Part shown: piece by piece, positions 17,434 to 26,042 of the stretch
How the letters are laid out: every line of letters begins with the position of its first letter
How positions within the stretch are numbered: position 1 is the stretch's first letter
From: CAYRWR01 sp964428015
Lineage (GTDB): Bacteria; Spirochaetota; Brevinematia; Brevinematales; CAYRWR01
Direction: 5' to 3'
Assembly (NCBI GenBank): GCA_964428015.1
Contig: CAYRWR010000008.1
Coordinates: forward strand, 32,923 to 96,922
Length of the DNA: 64,000 bases
Notes under the pieces: model-generated
What the model was told of the DNA's origin: nothing
Databases searched by the model: none
What the model saw: only the letters and a program-made list of their open reading frames with translations
Position numbers and translations under genes: made by a program

Positions 17434-19212
17434 ATGAAAAATTTCATTAAAGTGATTGCCTTATTGTTTTCTGTGCAGCTCTTAGTCAGCTGCGGGAGCG
17501 GGTTCCAGTCCACTTTTCCGGAAGAAAAACCGGTCAGTCTGCCTCAGGCTGGAAAGGGTGCTCCCCGGGTGGTGGGGGATAAGGTAGTTTTTACCTATAC
17601 CACCAAAGGGAAAAAGAAATCGGTGAATCTGGCAGGTACGTTCAATAATTGGGATAAGGAGAATCTTCCCATGCAGGAGATAAGTGAAGGGGTCTGGCAG
17701 ACCAGCCTGGCTCTGAAAGAAGGAAAATATGAATATAAGTTTTATATCAACGGCAGTATGTGGGTAGCCGATCGTGACAATCCCGCGGTAACCTCAGACG
17801 GCTGGGGAAACAGCATCATCATAGTGGACCAAAAGGGCCAGGTCAAACTGATGTCGGTAGGCCTGTCTGAAAAATATCCTTCCTACCTCTATGCCAATAC
17901 CGCTGCCCCGGAGAGCCCGCAGTGGATAAAAGATGCGGTTATTTACGAACTGTTCCCCCGTACCTTTACCTCACAGGGTTACCAGGGATTGATAAAAAAA
18001 CTGGATTATCTGGCTGATCTGGGGGTTACCACTCTGTGGATCATGCCTACTTTCCCCATAGGCAAAAAAAACCGTAAAGGAAGTCTGGGCAGCCCCTATT
18101 CTGTCAAAGACTATACCGATATCAATCCTGAATTTGGTACCAAAAAAGACTTCAAGGCTTTTGTAGAAGGGGCGCATAACCGGGGGATGAAAGTCATACT
18201 GGACTGGGTGCCTAATCATACCGCCTGGGACAATGACCTCACCAAAAAGCATCCCGAGTTTTATCTCAAGGATGCCAAAGGCAATATCCAGGTCCCGCCT
18301 GATACAGACTGGACCGATGTGGCCCAGCTGGATTATTCCAACGAGGGACTGAGAGAATACATGATTTCCGCCCTCAAGTACTGGGTCACTGAATTCGGTG
18401 TTGACGGGTATCGTATGGATGTAGCCGGACGTGTGCCCCACAGCTTCTGGGATCAGGCCCGTTCTGAACTGGCCAAGGTCAGACCAGATTTGCTGCTCCT
18501 GGCTGAATCTGAAGAACCGGAACACCATCTGCATGGTTTTGATCTGACCTATTCCGGAAGTGTCAAAGGAGTGGTACAGGGTATAGCCCGCTCCAGTCAG
18601 AAACAGCATGATTTTTTCCAGGTATATAACAAACAGAAATATAATTTCCCCAAAAAAGCGCTGCGTATGAACTGGATGGAAAATCATGACCAGGTACACG
18701 CGCTCAAGAATCTGGGTGCCAAGGCCATTTATCCTGGTGCCGTCATCCATTTGACGATGGATGGGGTACCCTTGATCCTGATGGGACAGGAGATAGGCGA
18801 TACCAACTGGCAGGACTGGCACTCTTTATTTGATCCTGTACAGCTCGACTGGGAACACAGCGACACTAATCTCCAGCAGTTTTATAAGAGTCTCATCCAT
18901 CTGAGACGGGAACATCCGGCCCTGCTCCACGGGGATCTTCAGCTTATCCAGACCGACCAGGAAAAAGTGGTGGCCTATGTTCGCATAGCTGACCAGGAAG
19001 CTATACTGGTCGTGGTAAATCTCTCAGCCAAGCCTCATACTGTAAATCTTAAACCAGCTGACCTGAAAAAAGCGGGTTTTCTTCTAAAAAAAGGTCTCAC
19101 CCTGAAAAGTTACTCTCCGGGAGTAGAAAAAGACAGTATACTGGAATCTCTACCCCTGGAACTGGCACCCTGGCAGTCTCTGATCCTGATGGAAGGCAGG
19201 GCTGATAAATGA
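17434..19212 (+). CDS. GH13 family amylase with N-terminal CBM48 (AMPK-type) domain, lipoprotein
   Basis: 592 residues. Lipobox LLVSC, Cys20. A glycogen-binding CBM48-type domain spans about residues 50-130: VNLAGTFNNWDK, then YEYKFYINGSMWVADRDNP and SDGWGNSII. The GH13 barrel follows: WVPNHTAWDND, nucleophile Asp in GYRMDVAGR (about 328), acid/base Glu in LLLAESEEPE (about 357) and Asp in MENHDQ (about 417). It should hydrolyse alpha-1,4 (and perhaps 1,6) glucans outside the cytoplasm. Its stop overlaps the start of the next gene by 4 bases (ATGA), showing translational coupling. CBM48 in a lipoprotein, not a cytosolic branching enzyme, suggests docking on external starch. Confidence 0.9.
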   Translation: MKNFIKVIALLFSVQLLVSCGSGFQSTFPEEKPVSLPQAGKGAPRVVGDKVVFTYTTKGKKKSVNLAGTFNNWDKENLPMQEISEGVWQTSLALKEGKYEYKFYINGSMWVADRDNPAVTSDGWGNSIIIVDQKGQVKLMSVGLSEKYPSYLYANTAAPESPQWIKDAVIYELFPRTFTSQGYQGLIKKLDYLADLGVTTLWIMPTFPIGKKNRKGSLGSPYSVKDYTDINPEFGTKKDFKAFVEGAHNRGMKVILDWVPNHTAWDNDLTKKHPEFYLKDAKGNIQVPPDTDWTDVAQLDYSNEGLREYMISALKYWVTEFGVDGYRMDVAGRVPHSFWDQARSELAKVRPDLLLLAESEEPEHHLHGFDLTYSGSVKGVVQGIARSSQKQHDFFQVYNKQKYNFPKKALRMNWMENHDQVHALKNLGAKAIYPGAVIHLTMDGVPLILMGQEIGDTNWQDWHSLFDPVQLDWEHSDTNLQQFYKSLIHLRREHPALLHGDLQLIQTDQEKVVAYVRIADQEAILVVVNLSAKPHTVNLKPADLKKAGFLLKKGLTLKSYSPGVEKDSILESLPLELAPWQSLILMEGRADK

Positions 19213-21581
19213 AAAGACTTTCATTAATTTTAATAGTGCTCTTTTCCCAAGCCATGGCCTTTGCCAAAGAGATGGTGCTGATATTTCAGGACAAAGACAC
19301 CCTGCAAGGTTTGGATAAAGTCAGTGTTATTCTGATGAAGGACGGAAAACGTGATAAACTGGGGAGCAGCGACGGGAGCGGTAAAGTCAGTATCACCTAT
19401 GATAAAAAAGCCACGGGTAATAAAGTGATGTTTTTCCGTAAAGGCTATAAAAAAGAGTGTATGGCATACGAGGATATCATGAAACAGAAAGAACCGTTAC
19501 TGCTGCAGGAAAAAATGCCCCCTCTGGAAGTTAAGAATCTCAGAGTACTGCAGGAAGATGGAAAGACCTGGCTGGTTTGGGACGCGTCGGCATCACCGGA
19601 TACGGATTATTACCAGATCTACTACCGGGAGGGCCTGAATCCCTACCAGAGACTGAAGGATAAATATACTTCTACCCGTCTGGAAATTGTCCCCCTGGAA
19701 GAGGCAAGGGATTATTACTTCCAGGTCAAAGCCCAGGATAAGAATAAAAATAAAAACAAAGGAACAGAACTGCATTACTACCACCAGTCCGACTACCCCA
19801 TGCTACCCCAGACTGCTTCAGTGAGTGGTACTGTCTCCGGACTGGAAGGGCAGAATGGCCTGGTCATATTTTATCCTGTCAACCTGGGAGATACACTACA
19901 GGTGGATGCCGCTCCGCGAAAAATAAAATGTGATGCCTCCGGTGGTTTTCAGATCAAAGATCTCCCTGAGGGACGTTATACCGTAAAAGCCTTTGCTGAT
20001 ATGAATGGCAACGGAGCCTGGGATGGTAACTGGCTCAAGGCCCTGCCTGAACCAAGAGCTATTCTGTATGATATTAGGGTCAGCAAAAAAACACCTCTAA
20101 AACTAAATCTGAAACTGGAAAAAAAGTTCACGGGTATGCCCAAGGTAATCTATGATGAATCACCCGGTTACATCGATCTCTACCAGGCTGCCTGGCAAAT
20201 GGCCAGAGCCAAAATCACCCCCGGTCATACTGAGAACGGATTTGTCACGGCCTATATGGACGAAGGTTTCAATAACCACATATATCAGTGGGACACCTGC
20301 TTTATGATGTTTTTTGGCATCTACGGCGGGGATGACTTTCCGGCTATGAACAGCCTGGATAATTTCTATCTCAAACAGCGCCCCAATGGATATATCTGCC
20401 GGGTCCAGAATGAAGATACCGGGAAGGACTACGATCCCAGCCTAAACGATCCTAGTGTGAACCCGCCTCTCTATGCCTGGCTGGAATGGACCTATCTGCG
20501 GGTCACCGGTGATGACAGCCGTCTGCTGTGGGCTCTGACTCATCTGGACCGCTATTATCACTGGCTCAAGAATAATGTTAGAAGGGAGGGAGGCTGGTAC
20601 TTCACTTCGAACCTGGGCTCCGGCATGGATAATTCTCCCCGGGAGGGGCAGGCCTGGGGCTGGGTGGATATGACCGCGCAGATGGCATTGTTTGCCGACC
20701 GGATGGCAGCCCTGGCCAGACAGGCGGGGATACCTTCAGCAAAGGCATATTATGAAAAGGAATACCAGGATCTCAGCAGTCTGATAAATACTACCATGTG
20801 GGATGAGGATAAGCAGATTTACTTTGACGTGAAAAAAAATTCTTCTCTGCATCGTAAGAAAACCATCGCTTCTTTCTGGCCTATGCTGGCCCGTATTGTT
20901 TCAGCAGACCGGCTCAAAGGCCTGGTGTCTCATCTGGAAAACCCGGCGGAATTTAAAACCCTGCATGTTTTCCCCACACTGGCCAGGGACGAAGCGGAAT
21001 ATGACCCTAAAGGATACTATTGGAGAGGGGGAGTGTGGGCGCCCACTACATTTATGGTGATAAAGGGGCTGGAAGCAAACGGTCTGTATGACCTGGCCCG
21101 CCGGTCCGCACTCAATCATGTCCATAATATGTGGAAGATATACCAGAACTGTGTGCCTGATAAAAATAAACTACCCTACAAAGAAAGTAATATCCCCTTC
21201 CCGGCACACCTGGACGGCACAAAACAAATCTGGGAATTGTACAGCCCGGAAAAAGAAGAACCCGGTACCCGCTGGGATAACCAGTTTTATGGCCGGCCGG
21301 AATTTGTGGGCTGGAGCGGTGTGGGTCCCATAGTACTTTTCATCGAAAATATCCTGGGGATTGTACCGGATGCCCTTTCCAAAAAAATAGTCTGGAGAGT
21401 GAACAGTGGCAAAAAGCACGGTATCCAAGGTCTGGGCTTTTTGGGAGGAAGGGTAGACCTGGTCATGGAAGGTATCAAGGACGGACAGCCCAGTTTTACT
21501 ATACATTCCAGCCGTGATTTTGAACTGGAGGTGTGGTATCTGAACAAAAAGAGGGTGATTCCTGTAACAGCCGATCTTTGA
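19209..21581 (+). CDS. Secreted GH63/MGH1-like glycoside hydrolase with FN3-like domains
   Basis: 790 residues with a plain signal peptide (cleavage after MAFA) and no lipobox. Domains: a beta domain at 20-95, an FN3-like domain at about 100-185 (PPLEVKNLRVL...WLVWDASASPDTDYYQIYYREG), a second beta domain at about 197-300 ending in ADMNGNGAWDGNW, then an (alpha/alpha)6 barrel from about 320 with QWDTCFMMFFGIYG, DMTAQMALFADRMAALA and FYGRPEFVGWSGVGP, all of the GH63/MGH1/trehalase-like type. This clan cleaves alpha-glucosidic bonds of glucose-containing oligosaccharides. It is the last gene of the LacI-regulated operon (start overlaps the preceding stop) and is followed by a terminator. Confidence 0.8.
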   Translation: MKRLSLILIVLFSQAMAFAKEMVLIFQDKDTLQGLDKVSVILMKDGKRDKLGSSDGSGKVSITYDKKATGNKVMFFRKGYKKECMAYEDIMKQKEPLLLQEKMPPLEVKNLRVLQEDGKTWLVWDASASPDTDYYQIYYREGLNPYQRLKDKYTSTRLEIVPLEEARDYYFQVKAQDKNKNKNKGTELHYYHQSDYPMLPQTASVSGTVSGLEGQNGLVIFYPVNLGDTLQVDAAPRKIKCDASGGFQIKDLPEGRYTVKAFADMNGNGAWDGNWLKALPEPRAILYDIRVSKKTPLKLNLKLEKKFTGMPKVIYDESPGYIDLYQAAWQMARAKITPGHTENGFVTAYMDEGFNNHIYQWDTCFMMFFGIYGGDDFPAMNSLDNFYLKQRPNGYICRVQNEDTGKDYDPSLNDPSVNPPLYAWLEWTYLRVTGDDSRLLWALTHLDRYYHWLKNNVRREGGWYFTSNLGSGMDNSPREGQAWGWVDMTAQMALFADRMAALARQAGIPSAKAYYEKEYQDLSSLINTTMWDEDKQIYFDVKKNSSLHRKKTIASFWPMLARIVSADRLKGLVSHLENPAEFKTLHVFPTLARDEAEYDPKGYYWRGGVWAPTTFMVIKGLEANGLYDLARRSALNHVHNMWKIYQNCVPDKNKLPYKESNIPFPAHLDGTKQIWELYSPEKEEPGTRWDNQFYGRPEFVGWSGVGPIVLFIENILGIVPDALSKKIVWRVNSGKKHGIQGLGFLGGRVDLVMEGIKDGQPSFTIHSSRDFELEVWYLNKKRVIPVTADL

Positions 21582-21588
21582 TAACAGG

Positions 21589-21617
21589 CAGGGAGTTGTA
21601 TACTCCCTGTTTTTTTT
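21589..21617 (+). terminator. Terminator of the GH13/GH63 operon
   Basis: CAGGGAGT (21589-21596) and ACTCCCTG (21602-21609) form an 8-base-pair stem with loop TGTAT, followed directly by eight T residues, 8 bases after the stop. Confidence 0.85.
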
Positions 21618-21688
21618 CGCTCTGAAACTTTGACAGGATTTCCTGTTTCGATATAATGTATACAAAAATAATAGTACGAGGTATGGCT

Positions 21689-22132
21689 ATGGAACAGGTT
21701 TTCCACATTATTCCACCCCGTCAATCACCCTATCTGGCAGTTATCAGTATCATCACATTCCTTCTAATCTTAATGATAATGTTTGTGATTATGAGCTTTT
21801 CCATGAAGAAGGTAAAGTATATAGTCAATGACAGCAGCCTCATTATTAAGGGACTGTTTTCAGCAAAAACATTCGCTCTGTCTGATCTGCAAAAAGATGC
21901 TATCCGGGTGGTGAACCTGAAGACTGCAGATGAGCTGCAGCCGGTTTATCGAATGAACGGAGTGGGCCTGCCCGGTTTTCAGAGCGGCTGGTACCGTCTT
22001 AAAAATAATCATAAGGCATTGTTATTTCTTAGTGACCACGCTCAAGTGGTCTACATTCCCACAGTTAAGGACTTTGTACTCCTGCTCAGCGTGGACGATC
22101 CTTCAGCCATGGTTAAAGCCCTGCAGAATTAA
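21689..22132 (+). CDS. Membrane protein with PH-like domain
   Basis: About 147 residues from ATG 21689; GAGG lies 7 bases upstream, while the earlier in-frame ATGs at 21656 and 21683 are too far or too close to it. One membrane helix at about residues 15-37 (LAVISIITFLLILMIMFVIMSF) is followed by a bacterial pleckstrin-homology-like domain: KVKYIVNDSSLIIKGLFSAKTFALSDL, then GVGLPGFQSGWYRLKNN. This layout occurs in bPH-domain proteins (PF10882 type). Function unknown, probably an envelope stress or lipid-binding role. It is followed 31 bases later by a small lipoprotein gene and the thioesterase gene. Confidence 0.6.
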   Translation: MEQVFHIIPPRQSPYLAVISIITFLLILMIMFVIMSFSMKKVKYIVNDSSLIIKGLFSAKTFALSDLQKDAIRVVNLKTADELQPVYRMNGVGLPGFQSGWYRLKNNHKALLFLSDHAQVVYIPTVKDFVLLLSVDDPSAMVKALQN

Positions 22133-22163
22133 TCCAAAAATATTTTTATAACAAGGAATTACT

Positions 22164-22568
22164 ATGCTAAAAACATGGCTGCTGGTACTGACAATATTCC
22201 TGATTGCAGGGTGCAAGGGGGCAAAAACAGTGGAATACAGCTATTTTGACGGGAGCGGAAACCAATACCGTCTGACTTTGGATCCCCTGGTACTGGAGTA
22301 TAATCCCATCCAGCCCCTGGAGAGTTCTTCCGGTGAATACAGCGGAGGGGAAGCATATCGCTATGTATTAACCAGTGAGCAATTGGATGCTTTAAAAAAC
22401 GCGATCGATATCGCGGTTAGTGACACCATACACCATATCTCCAACCGGGTGATGATGTCCGGGATGATCAGGATAAAAAATGAACACAGCAGTGAAGTAT
22501 ATATCCTCAGCCCTGGTGCGCCTTCCAAAGCCAGGATAGAGGAATTATTACATTCCTATAAACCTTAA
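22164..22568 (+). CDS. Small lipoprotein of unknown function
   Basis: 134 residues with lipobox LIAGC (Cys17). The mature part begins with two beta-rich segments (VEYSYFDGSGNQYRLTLDP) and a serine/glycine-rich stretch (SSSGEYSGGEAYRY), then a helix (LTSEQLDALKNAIDIAVSD). No family is recognised. AAGGAA stands 7-8 bases before ATG 22164. It shares an apparent operon with the PH-like membrane protein upstream and the thioesterase 30 bases downstream, so it is likely an envelope protein. Confidence 0.65.
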   Translation: MLKTWLLVLTIFLIAGCKGAKTVEYSYFDGSGNQYRLTLDPLVLEYNPIQPLESSSGEYSGGEAYRYVLTSEQLDALKNAIDIAVSDTIHHISNRVMMSGMIRIKNEHSSEVYILSPGAPSKARIEELLHSYKP

Positions 22569-22598
22569 CCTTTAGCAAACAAATTTTGGAGAGATGAA

Positions 22599-23045
22599 AT
22601 GGACGCTGGGGAACTGCAGAGTTATATCTACGAGCATATTCCAGTTATCGCACAAAACCATTTTGAGATCCAGGAAATAAAAGATGAACAGGTTTTTTTT
22701 AAAGGCAGCCTCAAAGAACATATAAATCACAGGGACTCCGCTTTTGGAGGCAGTCTTTCTTCTCTCATGATACTTACAGCCTGGTCTGCCGTCAGGATTA
22801 TGACGGATAAACTGAAAAATGTGGTCATTGTCATCCAGAATTCCCATGTGGATTTTCTGAAACCGGTTCTGGCAGATTTTACTGCTGTAAATCATCAGCT
22901 GCCCCCGGCTATCAGGCAAAAGTTATTCCAGAGTCTGCAACGTTTTGGCAAGGGCAGAGTGACAATGAATGTCGATCTCTATACCAATGACCCTCATGAT
23001 ATACTGGCATCTTTCAAAGGTGATTTTGTAGTGGTGCAAAAATAA
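22599..23045 (+). CDS. YiiD C-terminal-type thioesterase (hot-dog fold)
   Basis: 148 residues. HINHRDSAFGGSLSSLMILTAWS at about 39-60 matches the N-x-x-x-T-A/S-F-G-G-S-x-x helix region of the YiiD_C/PF09500 hot-dog thioesterase family, and VVIVIQNSHVDFLKPV matches its central strand. The family is thought to hydrolyse or bind acyl thioesters; substrate unknown. GGAGAG stands 5-6 bases before ATG. It ends tail-to-tail with nrdG, 16 bases away, without an obvious terminator between. Confidence 0.75.
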   Translation: MDAGELQSYIYEHIPVIAQNHFEIQEIKDEQVFFKGSLKEHINHRDSAFGGSLSSLMILTAWSAVRIMTDKLKNVVIVIQNSHVDFLKPVLADFTAVNHQLPPAIRQKLFQSLQRFGKGRVTMNVDLYTNDPHDILASFKGDFVVVQK

Positions 23046-23061
23046 ATCGGTACTAATTTCA

Positions 23062-23649
23062 TTAAATAAACAGATATTCCTGACGGATAATAGGTTCTCC
23101 GATTTCCAGTTCCAGAGCACTGATCTCATTATCATCCACCCACTTGGGTACCCGGGTACACCGGAACTGGTGTTCCAGACCGGATTGACGGATCAATTCT
23201 ATAGAACGTTTGATGCGGCGGATGTCAATATCAGGTAAATCTACAGTCTTTCCGTATTTGCTCCAGGAGTTTTTAATATCCATGGCGATAAAGTCCACCA
23301 GCCCGGAATCGATGGCTTCTTCCAATACCTCAGGTAGATACCCGTTGGTGTCAAGTTTGGTTTTAAAAGCATGCTGCTGGCACCAGCGGAAGAATTTTTT
23401 CAGTCCTTTCCAGCTGAGGCTGGGCTCACCCCCGGTCACACATACCGCCTGGATTTTTCCGCGCCGGGCTATGAGGTAATCCTGAATATCTTTGACTTCC
23501 AGGTCGGGGAGTTTTTCGTACTGGTGAGGGTAAATCAAATCCTGATTGTAGCACCAGGGACAGCGGAAATTACAGCCGGCTGTGAACAGAGTACAGCAGG
23601 TCAGCCCGGGATAATCCACCAGACTGACCCTTTCCATGCCTTTAAACAT
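23062..23649 (-). CDS. nrdG: Anaerobic ribonucleoside-triphosphate reductase activating protein (radical SAM)
   Basis: 195 residues. The radical SAM cluster motif is CNFRCPWC (C-x3-C-x2-C) after GLTCCTLFTAG, with VCVTGGEPSL as the SAM-binding GGE segment. NrdG uses S-adenosylmethionine and a 4Fe-4S cluster to form the glycyl radical on its partner. The start ATG at 23649 lies inside the last codons of the glycyl-radical gene (8-base overlap), so the two are translationally coupled, and nrdD lies immediately upstream of that. The length is at the short end of the family (C-terminus only about 30 residues after QFRCTRVP). Confidence 0.9.
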   Translation of the reverse strand: MFKGMERVSLVDYPGLTCCTLFTAGCNFRCPWCYNQDLIYPHQYEKLPDLEVKDIQDYLIARRGKIQAVCVTGGEPSLSWKGLKKFFRWCQQHAFKTKLDTNGYLPEVLEEAIDSGLVDFIAMDIKNSWSKYGKTVDLPDIDIRRIKRSIELIRQSGLEHQFRCTRVPKWVDDNEISALELEIGEPIIRQEYLFI

Positions 23650-23800
23650 GCGCGCGGGAATCCAGGCACTTATCGTAATGATTTCGTTCCTGAAATTCCT
23701 GCTTTTTTCCTACGTTCCAGTTCTGTACAGGGCGGTAGTAACCTACCACGCGGGAGTACACTTCAGTGGGGATGACGATCTTTTTTTCAGTGGTTTCCAT
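23642..23800 (-). CDS. Stand-alone glycyl-radical domain of class III ribonucleotide reductase
   Basis: A 52-codon gene read on the minus strand: begins METTEKKIVIPTEVYSRVVG and continues YYRPVQNWNVGKKQEFQERN. This is the C-terminal glycyl-radical motif of NrdD (R-V-x-G-Y-...-W-N-x-G-K-x-x-E-F), with Gly20 as the expected radical site. The preceding nrdD frame stops at 23805 after its zinc motif and lacks this motif. AAGGAG, lying in the last codons of nrdD, is 10 bases before ATG 23800. The frame is +1 relative to nrdD, and the two are separated by 4 bases; nrdG overlaps its end by 8. It should supply the radical glycine to the NrdD core as a separate polypeptide. A +1 programmed frameshift at the nrdD stop would be the alternative. 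Confidence 0.85.
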   Translation of the reverse strand: METTEKKIVIPTEVYSRVVGYYRPVQNWNVGKKQEFQERNHYDKCLDSRAHV

Positions 23801-23804
23801 GTTT

Positions 23805-25922
23805 TTAAATCTCCTTATTCATTTCCAATGTATCTAAATATACTCCATACTTTTCCAGTTCTGCTTCGCTATGAGGGAGAGGACAGTGCGCGTGCTCTCC
23901 TCCGATATAGCCATGCACCGGGCAGACGGAAAAAGTGGGGGTGATAGAGAAATAGGGCAGACGGTATTGGCTGGCGATGATCCGGACCAGATTGGACATG
24001 GATTCCGGCCGGATATTTTTTTCACCCAGAAAGACGTGTATTACCGTGCCGCCGGTAAATTTGGACTGGAGGCTGTCCTGATGGTCCAGCAGCTCAAAAA
24101 TGTCCGTAGTATGGTGGACGGGAAGATGCACAGAATTGGTATAGTAGGGGACCTCATGGGTACCGGAGTGCAGTATATCGGGCCAGGTCTTTTTATCGTT
24201 TTTAGCCAGACGGTAGGATGCCCCTTCCGCGGGGCTGGCTTCCAGATTGTAAAGATGACCTGTCTCTTCCTTATACTGGTCCATTCGGTTCAGCATAAAG
24301 TCCAGTACTTCTTCCGCAAAATCTTTGGCTTCGGGTTGGGCATAGTCTTTTTTGAGGAGGTTCATTACTGCCTCGTTCATACCCAATAGCCCTATGGTAG
24401 AAAAATGATTGGTCCAGTAGTGCCCCGTGCGTCTTTTAATTTCCGCCAGGTAGACGCTGGTAAAGGGATATAGACCTTTTTCCGTTAATTCCTCCACCAT
24501 CTTACGCTTGATCTCCAGTGAAGAGCGGGCTTTGTCCATGACTCCCCCCAGCAGCTGGAAGAATTCCCGCTCTGACTGAGCCTGGTAGGCCAGGCGAGGG
24601 AGGTTAATAGTCACTACCCCGATACTGCCGGTCATAGGATTGGCTGAAAACAATCCGCCCCGTTTAACTCCGCTATCGTGACTGGTTTCTGCAGATTTAC
24701 CCAGCATCTGTTTTTTGACCTGTCGGTTATCGAGACGGAGGCGGCAGCACATGGAGCGCGCGTCTTCTTCGCTCATGTCGGAATTGATAAAATTGCTGAA
24801 ATAGGGTGTACCGTACTTGGCGGTCATTTCCCACAGAGGCTGGTAGGCAGGATTGGTCCAGTCAAATTCGCGGGTGATGTTATAAGTAGGGATAGGAAAG
24901 GTAAAAGGCCGGCCATGTTTATCGCCCTCCAGCATCACTTCCGCGAAGGCACGGTTGATAAGGGTCATCTCTTCAGTATAATCCGCATAGGCACTGTTAT
25001 GTAATTTTCCCCCGATGATCACAGCCTGTCTGGCCAGATAGGAGGGTACAGTCAGGTCAAAGGTCAGATTGGTAAATGGTGTCTGAAAACCGACCCGGGT
25101 GGGTACATTCAGGTTGAACACAAATTCCTGCATGCACTGCTTTACATCTTTATATTCCAGGCGGTCATGCCGGATAAAAGGGGCCAGCAGGGTGTCAAAA
25201 TTAGCAAAAGCCTGGGCTCCGGCGGCTTCACCCTGAAGGGTGTAGAAAAAGTTTACGATCTGGCCCAGGGCGGTGCGTAAATGACTAGGTGGACCTGAAG
25301 ATATCTTGCCACTCACTCCCCCGAACCCCATCATCAGGAGCTGTTCCAGATCCCAGCCCACGCAGTAGGCAGACAGTAGCCCCAGGTCATGAATATGAAA
25401 ATCTCCCCTGCGGTGTGACTCGCCGATCTCCGGGGTGTAGATACGGGTTAGCCAGTAGTTGGCGGTCAGCGATGAAGCTATGTGTGAATTTAGACCCTGC
25501 AGAGAATAGCTCATGTTGGAGTTTTCATTGACTCTCCAGTCCTGGAGCTGAAGATAATCATCGATTGTTTTGAGACTTTCCTGAAAGGCCTGATCCATAT
25601 GTCGGGCTTCACTCCGTTTGGACCGGTACAGGATATAGGCTTTGGCAGTACGCCGGTAGCCCATATTCATGAGGGTGTCTTCCACCATATCCTGAATATG
25701 TTCGATGTCTACTACTTCTGTTTCCAGCCGGTGAATCACAAAACCGGCACATTGCCAGGCTTCTCCCGGGCTGCCTTCACCACAAGCCTCAAAAGCCTTG
25801 GCTACTGCGCCAGCTATACGGCTGATGTCAAAGTCGACGACTCGCCCGTCCCGTTTCCGGACCAGACTGGCTTTACCTTCGGTTTTTTTGTTTTTCTGAA
25901 TCTCCAATACTAACTGTTCCAC
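23805..25922 (-). CDS. nrdD: Anaerobic (class III) ribonucleoside-triphosphate reductase, large part without the glycyl-radical domain
   Basis: 705 residues from GTG 25922, which has GGAGGGG at 7-base spacing; the ATG at 25946 lies upstream of this ribosome site. An N-terminal ATP-cone (LVRKRDGRVVDFDISRIAGAVAKAF) precedes the barrel: GDFHIHDLGLL, MCCRLRLDN with the active-site cysteine region, and SANPMTGSIGVVTINLPRLAY. The C-terminus has a zinc site CPVHGYIGGEHAHCPLPH (His replaces the third/fourth Cys type) and then stops at MNKEI. The usual C-terminal glycyl-radical motif is absent and is encoded by the next gene. It reduces ribonucleotides in the absence of oxygen. A cobalamin riboswitch precedes it. 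Confidence 0.9.
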   Translation of the reverse strand: MEQLVLEIQKNKKTEGKASLVRKRDGRVVDFDISRIAGAVAKAFEACGEGSPGEAWQCAGFVIHRLETEVVDIEHIQDMVEDTLMNMGYRRTAKAYILYRSKRSEARHMDQAFQESLKTIDDYLQLQDWRVNENSNMSYSLQGLNSHIASSLTANYWLTRIYTPEIGESHRRGDFHIHDLGLLSAYCVGWDLEQLLMMGFGGVSGKISSGPPSHLRTALGQIVNFFYTLQGEAAGAQAFANFDTLLAPFIRHDRLEYKDVKQCMQEFVFNLNVPTRVGFQTPFTNLTFDLTVPSYLARQAVIIGGKLHNSAYADYTEEMTLINRAFAEVMLEGDKHGRPFTFPIPTYNITREFDWTNPAYQPLWEMTAKYGTPYFSNFINSDMSEEDARSMCCRLRLDNRQVKKQMLGKSAETSHDSGVKRGGLFSANPMTGSIGVVTINLPRLAYQAQSEREFFQLLGGVMDKARSSLEIKRKMVEELTEKGLYPFTSVYLAEIKRRTGHYWTNHFSTIGLLGMNEAVMNLLKKDYAQPEAKDFAEEVLDFMLNRMDQYKEETGHLYNLEASPAEGASYRLAKNDKKTWPDILHSGTHEVPYYTNSVHLPVHHTTDIFELLDHQDSLQSKFTGGTVIHVFLGEKNIRPESMSNLVRIIASQYRLPYFSITPTFSVCPVHGYIGGEHAHCPLPHSEAELEKYGVYLDTLEMNKEI

Positions 25923-26042
25923 GATATCCCCTCCGCTTATTTGCATAAGACCTGGTCAATACCGTGAGCCGGCACAGGATTTTCCACAATGGGAAAGCTG
26001 ATTGATCAGATCTTTCAATCCACCCCGAATGAAAGTTGTCTG

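Noticed and set aside
16350..17513. 387-codon minus-strand frame
   Set aside because: Antisense shadow of the GH13 gene.
11259..21581. Sus-like outer-membrane starch uptake (SusC/SusD) or an ABC sugar importer in the glucan locus
   Set aside because: None of the genes has TonB-dependent receptor, SusD or MalFGK features; uptake genes must be elsewhere.
23642..25922. Split nrdD dismissed as a pseudogene by frameshift
   Set aside because: The downstream frame has its own SD and ATG, tight spacing and overlap with nrdG, and all motif residues intact, so it is kept as a functional split.
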